A DNA stretch of 64,000 nt from Arctopsyche grandis (GCF_051622035.1 NC_135357.1:17826256-17890255), one strand, 5' to 3'. Positions 13,776 through 26,436 are shown, counted from the first letter of the stretch. Notes: generated from the letters alone by a model not told the origin. Numbers and translations: made by a program.

Positions 13776-13937
13776 TGTGGCGGCTCGCTTATACGACATG
13801 GTCGAGTTTGGTTGCCTTCCTGTGAGTGGGGACCAACCCGGCTCGGTTCGGAGAGCCACTACTCACTCTGTCTTCAGCTGTCATATAATAAACACGTGCA
13901 TTAACATGCCAGTCGTCTCATTCGTTCATCCTCCATA
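13776..13937 (+). repeat. 3' LTR of the TRIM
   Basis: 162 bp, preceded by a G-rich tract and followed by the GGAG target duplication. Confidence 0.9.
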
Positions 13938-13987
13938 GGAGTTACAAAATCTTGTGGATTCAGCATTGCCAACCAGAGAAATGTTAT

Positions 13988-14149
13988 TATGGAGGATGAA
14001 CGAATGAGACGACTGGCATGTTAATGCACGTGTTTATTATATGACAGCTGAAGACAGAGTGAGTAGTAGCTCTCCGAACCCAGCCGAGTTGGTTCCCACT
14101 CGCAGGAAGGCAACCAAACTCGACCATGTCGTATAAGCGAGCCGCCACA
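13988..14149 (-). repeat. Inverted solo LTR of the same TRIM family
   Basis: The same 162-bp LTR in reverse orientation, only 50 bp from the complete copy. It is flanked by TTAT on both sides (13984-13987 and 14150-14153), which shows that it is an independent insertion that lost its interior by LTR-LTR recombination. Confidence 0.88.
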
Positions 14150-14559
14150 TTATAATAATAGAAGCGCCCTTTCGAATACATTTCTTGTTTCAATAACACG
14201 CGTACCGTTTCCATAACTACGCGATATTGTACGCGTATGCGTATGCTATTGCCGAATGCTAATTGTCGCCATGACGCTTTCACGAAAACTTTCATATACG
14301 ATGTTAATTGAATAATATGTTACTCAAATGATCAATTTACTTATAGTAAGAAAAGGTTAGTAAAAATGTATCCCATGTTGTTTATTGTGTGTTTTTGAAT
14401 GCATCGTGCAATTTTCAACGATGCAGTTGCCCATTGCCCTTGCCCAGAGAAGTTTTTATCGGACATACGTCGACCACCAAGCATCAAATACGACTGATGC
14501 TAAAATTATTTATGAATGTCTGGACAATCGTCACTTGAAAACAATATAACGCCTAAAGC

Positions 14560-14990
14560 CACTTTTATTATTATAAAATTTCTCTGTTACCAACACAGTC
14601 GTCTCACTCACCCTACCCCCATAACTGGCGACCCTAAATATAAATACGCTTACGACGAGTCGACGAATTAATTTTAATTTTTTCCATCTTTCGACTTTCC
14701 GTCAAGTCACTTTCCTTGCAGTTACCCAGATTCCGACACGCCTCTGCTATTACTGATGCTGAGTCCAACCACAACAATACAACGAATAAAAAATGGGGGA
14801 GTGAGTGAGATGGCGACCTTGACGACTGGGGACAAAGTCATGCACCATCATCCAGCTACAACAAGAATTTCCAACGAGTGCACGACAACCCACTGTCCAG
14901 CTCATGTCACCACCACCACCCTCATCTACCATTAATCAATGCCCACGCCGTCCCACCAGCCGATATCACGCTGGAACAATCTACGCACGT
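14560..14990 (+). mobile_element. Diverged TRIM-family relative
   Basis: The order cagtcgtctcactcac, ccccataactggcgaccct, aaaaaatgggggagtgag, gatggcgaccttgac and agtcatgc follows the complete TRIM, but with many substitutions. Later segments with cacgacaacccactgtccag and catcatccag also match in order. The left LTR is barely recognisable and no right LTR is evident. Confidence 0.65.
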
Positions 14991-15009
14991 TGCCGTTGCT
15001 TACGCCGTC

Positions 15010-15204
15010 TTGCCTCACGCTTTGAAAACTGACCAAATATTTCGTAGAATATGCTTTTTTTCTACGAGATTTTTATTATTTGACCAATATTTGGGCAGTT
15101 TTCTGTATGGCAATTTTCCTGTGCGACAGGAGATCCGTGCGAGCGATTTTCATGTGAGCAGTTATCCTGTTCGCGATTCACATTGAGAAGTTAATCACCG
15201 AACC
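15010..15204. mobile_element. Element end with ~15-bp periodic array ending aatcaccgaacc
   Basis: Segments of about 15 bp with related wording (gcgacaggagatccgt, gcgagcgattttcatgt, gagcagttatcctgtt, cgcgattcacattgag) run up to aatcaccgaacc. This is the same terminus as the Mutator-like elements at 15891-16350 and 54850-55024. The left border is unclear. Confidence 0.5.
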
Positions 15205-15614
15205 ACTTTTTACAGATCAAGAAACATAAACATAACCATTATAAACTTTTTTTTACATTTTCGTAGACGACATATATGGTCAAACGTTGCATATAACATT
15301 GCAAACATTTTTTTTAAATTATATTATTTGATCAATAAACATTTTTTTATACCGTACGAATATTTTTGTAGATTAATCATCCACAGAGACAACTATTGAG
15401 AAAAATTTTTGCAGCATTTTTGTATACAATCGGCGAACCATGAGACACTGAACAATTCAAGGTTTGCTATAGAAATTGGGGAGGGAATTAAAAGGAACCG
15501 TTTCAATGAAAATCAGAAAAATTGGCAAATTCTGATAAGAAACCTTGACAAACCAAGCTCTGGCCAGCAAAGGAACTCTAGTGGGAATCGAACCCGTGTC
15601 ACCCTGCACGAAAT

Positions 15615-15818
15615 GATTCGGTGATCATTGATCACAAATCGCTCCCCCAAAAGTCAATAAAATCTCTATAACGGAACATCTGGCAGCCGAAAGGCCCATC
15701 ATATTAACGATAATTATCATACTAACGAAAACTCGAGTGCCAAATATTCCGCATTCGCGGTTTTCATAGGAAAAATTGTCTTTGTGACCATCGCAATGTG
15801 ACTAATAATCTATTTACC
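15615..15818 (+). mobile_element. Mutator-like miniature element, family M1 copy 1
   Basis: It shares its full length with 19850-20038 and, inverted, 54850-55024. Flanks gcacgaaat and gcatgaaat agree at 8 of 9 positions, consistent with a 9-bp target duplication. One end is of the type GGTTCGGTGAT, the other GGTAAATAG. Confidence 0.75.
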
Positions 15819-15890
15819 GCATGAAATATACGATGCTAACGACTAGGCCACGCTGCTGCTTATTTCTTATGAAATTGCGCCATTCGAAAG

Positions 15891-16350
15891 GGTAAACGGA
15901 CTACTAGTCATATGTGAACCAGTCACAGGACAACCGGTCGCTCTAGATCGGTCACACGTGATCACCCGTCACACTAAAACTGGTAACAACCTAAAATTGG
16001 TCACACCCTAAAATCGGTCACGAGAAAACTGGTTGACCGATCATTTTGGTTTAATAACTGATTATTTAGAATACTCACTGATAATTTCGAAATATTTACT
16101 GACAATTTAGCTATTTTGGTTGATCAAAAGCTGAATAAATACACGCCTTTTATATATTGGTATTTGTAAAATTTCAGTCAGTTTTCAAATAAATCAGTTT
16201 TCTCGTGACCGATTTTAGGGTGTGACCAGTTTTAGGGTGTGACCAGTTTTCTCGTGACCAGTTTTAGTGTGACGGGTGATCACGTGTGACCGATCTAGAG
16301 TGACCGGTTGTCCTGTGACTGGTTCACATTTGACTAGTAATCACCGAACC
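15891..16350. mobile_element. Foldback Mutator-like element FB (copy 1)
   Basis: The ends are GGTAAACGGACTACTAGTCA and the inverted GGTTCGGTGATTACTAGTCA. ATTCGAAAG flanks both sides exactly (15882-15890 and 16351-16359), a 9-bp target duplication typical of Mutator-like elements. Arms of roughly 120 bp contain degenerate ggtcac-type motifs every 14-17 bp, and the spacer contains tactgat-type motifs that recur in a galectin intron. It lies about 400 bp upstream of the glycogen phosphorylase start codon. Confidence 0.85.
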
Positions 16351-16489
16351 ATTCGAAAGTACCCGTGTGAAAACTTTTTTCGTATTAACGGGGTTTTATT
16401 ACGTAACTTTCGTAAAAGTACATATTCGAATACGATGCGATTTTCTCGGAAATATTCAACTCCATTCGTTAATTATTTTCGCGATAAAC

Positions 16490-16768
16490 AAGTGGCCGAG
16501 TGGTCTCAAGTAGGCCGTCAACCCTCATCGCAAAGAATTGTTCCAGTGATCGCGCTGGTGCGAAGCGAGTAATTTTAGACCGTACTGGCGCGAATTGAAA
16601 AAGAGAAAAAAGCGAGGCGGTGGTGGTGGCGGTGGCGCATGCGCAGAGCCGCTGTCGGAGCGACCTTCCGCAAGGTGACCTGCCGTCAGCTGTGGTAGAA
16701 ACGAGCAGCAGTCAGTCGCCGGCAATCGGCGGCGCGGGTAGACGTAGGGTTTATTATCGCGCGACAAG
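16490..16768 (+). promoter_or_regulatory. Promoter/5' UTR of glycogen phosphorylase
   Basis: GC-rich, CpG-containing stretch directly upstream of the start codon, in contrast to AT-rich surroundings. The assignment rests on composition and position. Confidence 0.55.
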
Positions 16769-19418
16769 ATGGCGGGCGTGCAGAGTGACCACGACAAGCG
16801 CAAGCAGATCAGCGTGCGCGGCATCGTGGCCGTCGAGAGCGTCGTGGAAGTGAAGAAGTCGTTCAACCGACACGTGCACTACACCCTGGTGAAGGACCGC
16901 AACGTGGCCACTCCTCGCGACTACTACTTCGCGCTCGCCCACACCGTCAAGGACCACCTCGTCTCCCGATGGATCCGCACCCAGCAGTACTACTACGAGA
17001 AGGACCCCAAGGTACTCTTCCCTCTCTTCTCTTCCCTTCACACTTGCCGAAACTTTCTTCCCACTTGCCAACGTAAACATCTCTCGTAACTCCTACCTCT
17101 ATTTTCAATCTACAATGTACCTATATACATATGTATTCGAGATATATTATAACCCGCCTCCTATCTCTGTACGCTACATTATCGTTAAAAACATATCTAT
17201 GAAAGTTTTTAAACTCTCACAATATATGTTTTTTGTTGTTTGATGACTAAATACATCACAATTATTGGATCATAATAGTTGACCTAATCAAACAACTTTA
17301 ATGGGATCGTTTTGTGTTCACAATGGCAATCACTATCAATACTAATCGATACTCGGTTCTGAAATCGAAATCAAATCAAATTATCACCCCTGTTTTATTT
17401 TATTTGAGTTGGCACACGAGTTACAAATCTATAAAACAATTTAGTTGCTTCATTTCATCCTAGTCGAACGCCATTTTGAGGCGCCATTTTGAATTCGTAG
17501 TCCCAAATTATCCCCGCGCGTTGTGTTGAAAGGATTTACATATGCACTCGCGATAAAATTCTTCAAAATATGGTGTGAAGCTTTCACACCATATTTTGTT
17601 GTGTGCTTTCACGATTTACTGGTGATTTTAATTTCAAATATAAAACAATAACATGTAATTAAAATGGCGCTTTGTATACACATTATATATTATTCTATGT
17701 ATTGAATTCTTGGATGAGATGTTAGATTGAAAGTTTGATATTTTATATGATAATAAGTACTGAATTAATTCTAATTTATATGTATACATAGATACATTTT
17801 TTTTATTGTTTAGTAAATGCAGTCAATATGTATGTTAATATACATATAATGTAATTCCTCAAATTTAATGCAAAATAGTAGTTATCAATCTTGTACACAA
17901 ACAAAGTTGTAAATTAAATATTAACTGAAGTCGCCAGTAAAATCCATTACGCAAAAATTAGATAGAAACTTACAAATAAACTAACGTAACTCTGAAAGTG
18001 TATGCAGAGTTTCAACATATGCATACAAATCGTATTTTAAAATATTTATATTAGTTAAATGAAAGCAAATTTTAACTGCGAATAATTTAATGTATTATTC
18101 AAGTTACGAGAGCACAGTTAATATTTTGCAAGATCTTCAATTAGACGGCTTGGACATAATAATTTATGCCCTTGAACTGTCGACCTCTAACAAGATCGAC
18201 TGCAGACACATTTTAGGTAACTGACCTTTCGAATCTATGAAAATACAGTGTAGTATATACATATGTACATATATAAATTGTATAAAAATTATATACATAT
18301 TTAATTGTAAACTATAAATAATTTGATCAATTTGCCCTAATATGAAAAAGTTGGTAATGAGTTCATCAAAATTCGTCAATTAACGATAGTGAAATATTCT
18401 TATGTATATATCTATTATATAATAATGTATGTTTGTGTGTACAAATTGATCGATTAATTTAACTTAATTGCACGATAACTCTATAGAGTTATGGATAGAT
18501 TAATTTTATCGTTATATTCATACTGATTGTGCAATCCATTTAACTTAAATGCCCAATATTCGAAACACAACAATATTTTTTCAATCGGAAAAGTAATAAG
18601 AATGACCTTGCTTGTAGTACGTGTAGAGATTGATACCAATTGTATATTACACCCAAAGTCCTTTTAACCTTCAAGTATAAACGTATTTTGTGCATGCACA
18701 AAAGAACAACAGCTCCTGAATAAAGACTGAAATTTAATATTTTCACAATGGTAACTGAGAACATCATTGTTTGAAGTCACCGAAGAATTTTAAAACCTGG
18801 TATTCACCAAAACATCAATTTTTCTATATATGTACTGTCATTTATATATTCTTATTTAATTACGTTTCGAATACACTCATACATATATTGAAATTACATC
18901 ATATTGTATTTGGAATATTATTGTACGTACGACAAATTTCCTCCGTTGCAAATTTGGAAAACGGCCAAAATTCTAGTGAAAACAGAATTTTGAAAATCAC
19001 TTCAAATATTAACGTAACACGCACTATCTCATCTATAAAAATAAAATAATTTCCATTTTGCAAAACATTTGATAACTTTTTTTCACAATTTTCCTAAATG
19101 TATAAGATTGTATAGAATATCGGTTTATTTATTAAGTTGTGTTAATGGTGAATTGCACGTTATCAAGATTAAAATATCGTTTAGATAGTGTATGTATTCA
19201 AAATCGTTATATAATATTCGGTGATCGCATGGGATTTTTTATTAAATTGTCATACAGGTTTATACAGTCCGGCCTGTACAGTACATATATATGTATATAT
19301 CATTCGTGGTCCAGTTTGATTTGCAGCGCCCCCATTTTATTTAAATAAAAAAAAATTATAAAAGGTTCACGTTGAAAAACATATAACTACATTTTCAAAA
19401 ACGAACATGTTATGGTAG

Positions 19419-19488
<70 letters not shown>

Positions 19489-22400
19489 AAAAAATATACT
19501 TACCTATGTACATATATAAAATTAATCTTACTGCCCTTCATTAGTTTTATTTATTTTTTAATTTAATCTTTTATAATACTATATAATAGAGTAGTTGATA
19601 TTTGACAGTAAACTTCCTGCGTTCCTCGTAAATTATACTATTTAATAGTCAGTATTGTTACTTCAAGTAGGATATAAAATCATCATATGTATAAAATATC
19701 GTTATTCTGTGTGTATGTCTGCGATAACGCTCGCCGTACTATAATAGTCGCTTCGATTCGACATACATACATATGTACGTCACAGCTAAAACAATGCCAA
19801 CAATACGTACGAATATAATAACAAAAGAAAAAACTTCTATATTTTATTTGGTTCGGTGATTATTATTGGTCACAAAGCGCTCGCCCAAAAGTCACTAAAA
19901 TCTCTATAACGAAACATCTGGCAGTCAAAAAGTCCATCATACTGACGAGAACTTGAGTGCCAAATATTCCGTATTCGCGATTTTTATGGAAAAAATTGTC
20001 TTTTGGGCGATCGCAATATGCGTAATAATCCAATTACCATTTTATTTATTTACAATTTCGCCATAGTGGCATTACAGATTAGCTTCAAGTCGCCACTATA
20101 TACTGTTTGCTACCAATGTTTCCTCTAGGCTACCAGACTGCCATCTATTGAAAATTTGTTTAATTAATTTTTATATTGTTTATACATATGTATATACATA
20201 GGTAGGTAGGTAGGTAGGTAGTTTTTACCATTTTTTTTTTCATATATTAAACAATTAAATATATTTAAAAGGTATTTGAAAAAAAGTCGACCGCGTGCGG
20301 ATCGAACAGAGGACCAACACATTTCTTTTCATTTTTTTTATTTAATAACTAAATATCCCATCACTTTTATTTAAATATCTTTGAATTTATAAAATACTAG
20401 TATTTTATAAATTCAAAGATGATCACACATCTTTTTTTCAATTTTATATCCTTTGTAATGGTAACGGTAAAATATTCTTGGTAATGGCTGCCTGGTGAGC
20501 TTCCCCCTAGAATCGGACCTGGGCTTATATGCAACCGAACTCGTTTAAATTTGGGACATCAAAATCTACCATTGCCAAAATCGACTAACTATACATTGGG
20601 TAATTCTTACCAGGTGTCACTAGCATAAATTACATTATGCTGCGCATAATACAAATTGTATTTGTATGAATTATATTATTTTTCAGCATATTATATAATT
20701 TTAATATGTTAAAGTTCACAACGCTTAGATAACTATTAAAAGAATATATGTTTTAACTAAACGCGTGATACTGTCGTGCAAACCCGTAGTTATTGATGAG
20801 TGACCTCAAAACATTCTGGTACTATCTATGTATCTAGTTTACACTTTTTTATTATTTAAACGTTTTTATTATATACATTAATAATATACATTCATTTGAT
20901 CAAATGCAATAATGTTGAATGAAATTCTTTTGTATATATGTAGGTCACTTAATTTTTGCACTTTGATAAATTATACTTGCTTATATGTTTCACGCAAATA
21001 AATATAATCATTTGACCTGTATTAATTATGAAAACAATACTAATATTTTCTTTTATCTTCAACTATTAATATTTGTTATGTTTGTGTCATGGTGATTATT
21101 CTTGTTTGTTTCCAATGGATATCTTTCCTATTAATTATGTTTATAATTTATAGTTGCTTCTGTTTTGTTTTTGTCATAATTAGCGCGTCTACTACTTATC
21201 CTTGGAATATTATATGGGTCGCTCACTGCAAAACACCATGGTGAATTTGGGTATTCAAGGATCGTGCGATGAAGCTCTGTACCAACTGGGGCTTGATATT
21301 GAAGAGTTGGAATCGTTGGAAGAGGATGCCGGTCTTGGAAATGGAGGTCTGGGACGTTTGGCCGCTTGTTTCTTGGACTCCATGGCTACTTTGGGCCTGG
21401 CAGCTTACGGTTATGGTACGAGTTAATTTTATTTACATCGTTGATGCATTGCATAAGTTTTGTATTAACTGTTGTTCGGTGAATTTCTATAGAAACTTTG
21501 TAATAGTCGAAATGACCTTAACTTTCTTAGAGGTCACGCGTTCGTTGTCGTTGCTTCCAATAGAATTAAAAGAAAATGTATGTAAGATAGTTTTCAATAT
21601 AATTTGAATTTGTGCCAATGTAGTTTTTATTATTGTATGCATGTATTAACTGAATAAAATATGATGGCATATTGCAGTAAATAACTTTTAGATAAATAAT
21701 TACACCATTTCGTTGCATTTGCATCTAATAATTTAGCTTTAATATCATTAAATTGTTTTTAATGTATTTCTGATCATCGTAGGTATAAGGTATGAATATG
21801 GTATATTTGCTCAAAAGATTAAAAATGGAGAGCAAATTGAAGAACCGGATGATTGGTTGAGATACGGAAATCCATGGGAAAAAGCTCGTCCTGAATTCAT
21901 GTTGCCAGTCAACTTCTATGGACGAGTTGAAGATACACCTGAAGGAAGGCGGAAGTGGGTTGACACACAGGTGTGTTGTGATTTCTTATAAATCTTAACA
22001 GTTATATATATTTTCATTATAAAATATAATATACAAAATTTATTATACAGGTAGTTTTTGCAATGCCATATGACAACCCGATTCCAGGATTCAGAAATAA
22101 CGTTGTCAATACTCTTCGCTTGTGGTCTGCAAAAAGTCCGGTTGATTTTAATCTGAAATTCTGTAAGTTATTCAATTTATATATTGAAAATTATGCGATG
22201 TCAAATGTGAGAAATATTTTAAATGCAACTTTATAATGTGTTTTTAGTCAATGATGGTGATTATATTCAAGCGGTTTTGGATCGTAATCAAGCTGAGAAT
22301 ATTTCTCGAGTTTTGTATCCCAACGATAATTTCTTTGAAGGAAAAGAACTTAGACTAAAACAGGAATATTTTATGGTAGCTGCTACACTTCAGGTGAATT

Positions 22401-24303
22401 TAAATAACACTTGCACTGTACTGATACATTTATAGTATCGTTTTCAAAACTGAATATATTTTTTTAGGATATCATTCGACGATTTAAGTCAGCTAAGTTT
22501 GGCTCTCGCGAAGCAGTCCGAACATCTTTCAAAAGTTTCCCAGACAAAGTAGCCATCCAACTCAATGACACTCATCCATCTCTAGCAGTCCCTGAACTTA
22601 TGCGTGTTCTGCTAGACGTTGAAGGCTTGCCGTGGGATGAGGCTTGGGACGTTACGGTTCGCACTTGTGCATATACAAATCACACTGTCTTACCGGAGGC
22701 TTTGGAAAGGTGGCCAGTTTCAATGCTTGAAAGCATTTTGCCTAGGCATATGGAGATTATTTATCGCATCAATCATACACATCTCGAACAGGTAACTTTT
22801 AGACATATTTTTGTTTAATTAATTTAATATAATGTATCTTTACTATGATGAATTGTGTCTCAGGTGGCTAAAAGGTGGCCTGACGATATGGACCGCATGC
22901 GCCGTATGAGTTTGATTGAAGAAGATGGAGAAAAACGAGTAAATATGGCACATCTTAGTGTTGTCGGATCTCATGCTGTCAACGGCGTTGCTCGCATTCA
23001 TTCTGAGATCATAAAATCTGATCTATTCCACGATTTCTATGTAATGAATCCAGAAAAGTTCCAAAACAAGACAAATGGAATTACACCTCGTCGCTGGTTG
23101 TTGTTGTGTAATCCTGGTCTTTCTGATCTTATATGTGAAAAGATCGGGGAAGAATGGGCTGTACATCTAGATCAATTGGCAAAACTGAAAACATGGGCAA
23201 AAGATCCAAACTTCCAAAGGTCGGTTATGAAAGTAAAACAAGAGAATAAGTTGCGTTTAGCTGAAATGTTAGAATCCGAGTACGGGGTTCGCGTTAACCC
23301 TGCATCCATGTTCGATATTCAGGTGAAACGAATTCACGAATACAAAAGACAATTGCTTAATTGCTTGCACATCATAACTTTATATAATAGAATCAAAAAA
23401 GACCCATCAGCTCCATTCACTCCACGCACAATCATGATCGGTGGCAAAGCTGCACCGGGCTATCACACTGCTAAACAAATCATTCGTCTGATTTGTTACG
23501 TGGGTCGGATTATCAATTCAGATCCTGTTGTTGGTGATCGTTTGAAGGTTATATATTTGGAGAACTATCGTGTAACTTTGGCTGAAAAGATCATGCCAGC
23601 TGCTGATTTGTCTGAACAAATATCAACTGCTGGTACTGAAGCTTCAGGCACAGGTAGATACGACTATAAATTATTTAAGAATATACATTTAGATTGTTTA
23701 ATAAATGATTTATATCTTTTTTTTTTAAGGAAACATGAAGTTCATGTTGAACGGAGCTCTCACCATTGGTACTCTTGACGGTGCTAATGTGGAGATGGCA
23801 GAAGAAATGGGAAATGAGAATATGTTCATATTCGGTATGACGGTGGAAGAAGTTGAAGCATTGAAAAAGAAGGGATACAATGCATATGACTACTATAACA
23901 ATAATGCAGAGATTCGTCAATGCTTAGATCAAATTTCAAGTGGCTATTTCAGCCCTGGTAATCCAGATCAATTCAAAGATTTGACTGACATTCTTCTGAA
24001 ATATGATCGTTTCTTCTCGTTGGCTGATTTTGATGCTTATATCAAAATGCAGGATCATGTTAGCGAAATTTATCAGGTCAGTCAATATTCCATTTGTAGC
24101 TTTTATCCATGAAAAATATGAAAACAAATTTATTTTTTTTTCTTTTGCAGAATTCATCAAAATGGGCCGAGATGTGTATTTACAATATTGCTTCATCTGG
24201 TAAATTCTCCAGCGATCGGACCATTTGTGACTATGCACATGATATATGGGATGTCAAACCCTCATGGGAGAAATTGCCCGCTCCTCACGAAACTGTTTCT
24301 TAA
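16769..24303 (+). CDS. GlyP: Glycogen phosphorylase
   Basis: Nine exons give 844 residues: 16769-17011, 21184-21415, 21783-21970, 22051-22162, 22248-22393, 22468-22791, 22864-23653, 23730-24076 and 24151-24303. All junctions are GT-AG and phases agree; the length matches the family. The enzyme cleaves alpha-1,4-linked glucose from glycogen with phosphate, yielding glucose 1-phosphate in the cytosol. Ser15 in KRKQISVRG corresponds to the regulatory phosphorylation site targeted by phosphorylase kinase. The pyridoxal-phosphate lysine is Lys682 in [13 protein letters not shown], a motif split between exons 7 and 8. Other signatures are [35 protein letters not shown], and [13 protein letters not shown]. 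The 4.17-kb first intron contains several repeats. The start codon is supported by the conserved N-terminus and the GC-rich leader. Confidence 0.97.
17564..17598. repeat. 16-bp-arm inverted repeat in GlyP intron 1
   Basis: caaaatatggtgtgaa and its exact complement are separated by 3 bp, giving a short strong hairpin. Function unknown; it could be a decayed palindromic element. Confidence 0.6.
19422..19484. repeat. (TA)n microsatellite in GlyP intron 1
   Basis: About 63 bp of uninterrupted TA dinucleotides. Confidence 0.95.
19850..20038 (+). mobile_element. Mutator-like miniature element, family M1 copy 2
   Basis: The 189-bp element begins GGTTCGGTGATTATTATTGG and ends, inverted, GGTAATTGGATTATTA. 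It is flanked on both sides by an exact 9-bp duplication ATTTTATTT (19841-19849 and 20039-20047). It has no coding capacity and lies inside GlyP intron 1. Confidence 0.88.
20201..20221. repeat. (GGTA)n microsatellite
   Basis: Five tandem ggta units inside GlyP intron 1. Confidence 0.9.
20377..20420. repeat. Perfect 44-bp palindrome
   Basis: Two 22-bp halves meeting at actagt are exact reverse complements with no spacer. It lies in GlyP intron 1 and would extrude as a cruciform. No target duplication is evident. Confidence 0.85.
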
Positions 24304-24447
24304 ATTATTGCATTGTCATTTGTATGTTCGCCTATTTCCGTTTGATTGAAACTAATTTTCTGTATTTTCAAAAAATATATCACTTACATCTTATAGTAAA
24401 ATTTTGCTATTTTACCTATTCAACGTAAAATTATCTGTTTACACACT

Positions 24448-24453
24448 AATAAA
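24448..24453 (+). terminator. Candidate polyadenylation signal of GlyP
   Basis: AATAAA about 145 bp after the stop codon. Confidence 0.5.
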
Positions 24454-24459
24454 AACATC

Positions 24460-26320
24460 GTGTAAAATATTTATTTTTATCTTGTAGTCTGTGATAAAAT
24501 CTGAATCAAATTATAATATTTTATAGTTTTCCACAATACGGAAGTAAAATCTGTTATGATAATTACTCTTATATATGACAGCTTTTCGATTACAGATCAA
24601 TTTAAAATACCTATTGTGATGATATGTAATAGTGTTTATATATTTGTCAATCAAGGGTTGAACCCGATAACACCATAGATATTTTTCAAACATGATAAGG
24701 ATTTTACAAACATAAATATTATAATTATACATGTCAAATATGGTATGAATGGCTTATAAACGCAAAACTAAGTTTTATACAAGAACATTTTTTTATATAA
24801 AAATGTTTGTTGTTTACATGTGCCATAATATATTATATATTCTATTGAGAGGAAAATAATACATTTAAAATGTGTATTTTGTGTATGATGAAAATAGTAC
24901 TTTAATTTCGTATGACATGCATATGTATATGACTTAGGTGATTATTTAATATATTTTCGAATATGTAAAAGAATTTTATATTTTCCTATTTTAAATAAAT
25001 AGGATAAATTATTGAAAGGCTTTGGTCACATGCTGAATTGGAATTTACCCATTCAATAAGCATATTTATTGTCATTTGTTACCATTGTATACAGCGATAT
25101 ATTAACACTTAAATGTTAAGTTTTTTTTATATATACATGTATGTATTGTCAAAATATATTCAAATATACATCTTTTAAAATGAAACAATCTTCTAATTTT
25201 GTATATATAATATTATGTGAGCTCCCATTCCTCCGACTTCATCTTATATACAAACAGTCAATTTAATAAGTCACAAGCCATATTAGAATATCAGCGGTGA
25301 TAAAATATAACATGTAAATAAGTAATATAATATAGATTGCGATTGAGATTTACTTTTAATATAGCCGTAGCACACTTCCGACTTATTGAAATAGAAGACG
25401 ACCAAGAAGCTTTAGATAAATGATTTTTCGGTTAAATTAATTTTTTAATTTTACATCTGGGTAAGTGTTAAAAACTAATTGACATGTAAATTATTTCCTG
25501 TTAATTTGATCCCATCAGATCAAGAATGTGCTGAATTCAAAATTCATTAAATGTATGAAAATTTTATTTAAATACTTCATAAATATAATAATAAAAAAGC
25601 TTAAATGCATAATTCTTTTATAAAACATTTTGGGCGAGATCATTACAAATATATTATTTTTAAATTTTTCGGATATATATGTATGTATATAATATTTAAA
25701 ATGAGTAATCCCCAATTCCACCATGGAAAAGAGGTGAAATTTTTTGAATACATTTTTATTCGACCTATTATATGTACATATATATGTAAATAAGTTATTT
25801 AAAATAACTTAATAAATAATTTTCGATTTTAACAAGGAATTTTTTGTAGTATTGTCAAATATGGTCTGTTATGGAAATATTATACATATGTATACCTACG
25901 AGCATGTAAGTCGGAAATAGCAAACTAATTTCATTTTTCCATGCCAGATTTCAGAATCTTAGTTCTGCATAAAAGTCTATACGATAAATATTTTGATAAA
26001 CGCAGCTTCATAAACCTTTTTTGTACTAATAATGGAAACTTTGAAATTTAATAGTAATAGACAATGGTAGCAACAATATGATATTGTCTAATACTAATAA
26101 ATTCGTTTTTTTTTATATTATACAAAAAGATTTATAAAATCGTATTATACACAGATATACTAAGCCATCTCAGTGCAAGAACATGTATTATATAATATAT
26201 AATTATAGATTTTTTTTACAAAATTAATTTAAAAATAATTATTATAATATGGAAAAAAGACAAGAGGGAAAAGGGTTGGATATAAAACATATTTATATGT
26301 AAAATTACACGAAATTATTC
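24460..26320. other. Intergenic, no gene seen
   Basis: AT-rich sequence between the convergent ends of glycogen phosphorylase (+) and galectin (-). Both 3' UTRs may extend into it. No coding-like frame or clear repeat was found apart from scattered TACATATGTA motifs. Confidence 0.6.
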
Positions 26321-26436
26321 ATTTAATAATAATAAGCCGTTTCGAAGAAGGCGCAAGAATTTCTTTTCATTTTGAGAATCTGGACACACGGCTCTCAGGT
26401 ATTGAGTTGCCATGCCTGATCTACTTGATCAATTCA

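Larger units (their letters stand above)
12866..13937 (+). mobile_element. Complete miniature LTR retrotransposon (TRIM)
   Basis: Two 162-bp LTRs (12866-13027 and 13776-13937) differ at about one position, so the insertion is young. They start TGTGGCGG and end CTCCATA. A 4-bp duplication GGAG flanks both sides (12862-12865 and 13938-13941). Directly after the left LTR, ctggtgacccccgac resembles a tRNA-Trp primer binding site; a G-run (13763-13770) before the right LTR fits a polypurine tract. The 748-bp interior holds a 30-residue frame starting MPLIPASPSQ and a frame with a His run, but no protease, reverse transcriptase or integrase. It must move using enzymes from another element, plausibly a CsRn1/Kabuki-like Ty3 element given the primer site. 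Confidence 0.9.

Noticed and set aside
15560-15612. Inverted B-box-like gtgggaatcgaacccgtgtc
   Set aside because: It looks like the T-arm of a tRNA or tRNA-derived SINE on the minus strand, but no A box or cloverleaf could be completed.
16491-16575. tRNA-like A box (gtggccgagtggtctcaag)
   Set aside because: It resembles the start of a Ser or Leu tRNA, but no B box, T arm or closing acceptor stem follows within 100 bp; it lies in the GlyP leader.
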